Shown here: positions 63,794 to 64,000 of the stretch, one piece after another
Layout of the letters: each line of letters starts with the position of its first letter
How positions within the stretch are numbered: the first letter of the stretch is position 1
Assembly: GCA_964586765.1 (NCBI GenBank)
Contig: CAZPHN010000010.1
Span: forward strand, 1 to 64,000
Direction of reading: 5' to 3'
Length of the DNA stretch: 64,000 nt
Origin: UBA3263 sp964586765
Lineage (GTDB): Bacteria > Bacteroidota > Bacteroidia > Bacteroidales > Muribaculaceae
The notes under the pieces: generated by a model
Databases searched by the model: none
What the model saw: the letters and a program-made list of their open reading frames with translations, nothing else
What the model was told of the DNA's origin: nothing
Program-made: the position numbers and the translations under genes

Positions 63794-64000
63794 ATGCTTA
63801 TTCAAGTTTTAAAATCAAAAATACACCGCGTAACCGTAACTGAGGCAAACCTCGACTACATAGGCAGCATCACAATCGACTCCACTCTCATGGAGGCAGC
63901 CGGACTGATTGCCGGCGAGCGTGTTTTCATTGTTGACAATAATAACGGCGAGCGTTTCGACACATATGTTATTCCCGGTCCTGCAGACTCCGGAGTAATT
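63794..64000 (+). CDS. panD: Aspartate 1-decarboxylase, 5' part
   Basis: The 69 residues seen start MLIQVLKSKIHRVTVTEANL and DYIGSITIDSTLMEAAGL. G24-S25 is the self-cleavage site that forms the pyruvoyl group. The gene is cut by the window end (family length about 115-125). It makes beta-alanine for PanC. Confidence 0.93.
   Translation, partial: MLIQVLKSKIHRVTVTEANLDYIGSITIDSTLMEAAGLIAGERVFIVDNNNGERFDTYVIPGPADSGVI

Overview
The window looks like part of a Bacteroidales chromosome, probably a Muribaculaceae-type gut bacterium. The phylum rests on repeated TAnnTTTG promoter elements with almost no Shine-Dalgarno sequences. It also rests on the gene set: MCE/MlaEF, N-acetylmuramoyl-L-alanine amidase with SPOR, a GldB-like lipoprotein, DUF5683, DUF6452 and DUF6048 proteins, a short DXS-like enzyme, a tricorn-like S41 protease and a secreted protein with a Bacteroidales-type C-terminal tail. 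The family-level assignment is inference. No insertion sequence, prophage, rRNA or CRISPR array is visible.

Positions 1 to about 10,500 are an accessory block in visible decay. Intact genes encode a YbjN-like protein, a MIDAS-bearing vWA protein, a stand-alone protein resembling the FtsZ C-terminal half, a DUF1232 membrane protein, a low-molecular-weight tyrosine phosphatase, a HAD-like protein and a 781-residue membrane protein. Between them lie remnants of an AAA+ ATPase, a WG-repeat protein, a Sir2 deacylase and an LRR-like protein. A minus-strand gene carries a frameshift, and a macro-like gene is split by one nonsense codon. The block ends near a ten-G run at 10,551.

From 10.6 to 46.9 kb the content is mostly household functions: an ECF sigma factor with a membrane partner, an M16 protease with a META-domain lipoprotein, pdxA with an ATP-grasp gene and an acyltransferase, a short DXS-like enzyme, queA, dnaA, the MCE gene with an amidase, dnaB, asnA, a BlaI/BlaR1-type pair, mlaF/mlaE, a tdk operon, a porin-like gene and rfbABC. 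At 20.1-23.3 kb four overlapping genes encode a sugar/alditol-type nucleotidyltransferase, an ATP-grasp protein, a CDP-alcohol phosphatidyltransferase and a HAD hydrolase. A paralog of the ATP-grasp gene follows pdxA. This is the best candidate in the window for an undescribed pathway, possibly for a phosphodiester-linked lipid head group or solute.

From 46.9 to 57.3 kb the DNA is looser and rich in predicted RNA structure. A structured leader whose promoter lies between inverted repeats precedes a 1323-residue secreted repeat protein. A cluster of promoter- and terminator-flanked small RNA candidates precedes a tRNA-Met gene. After cinA and a Crp/Fnr regulator comes a roughly 315-nt structured RNA candidate of no family I recognise, followed by a DUF5683 protein and two lipoproteins. 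From 57.4 kb to the end lie a GT2 glycosyltransferase operon with envelope proteins, the tricorn-like protease, and panC with the start of panD.
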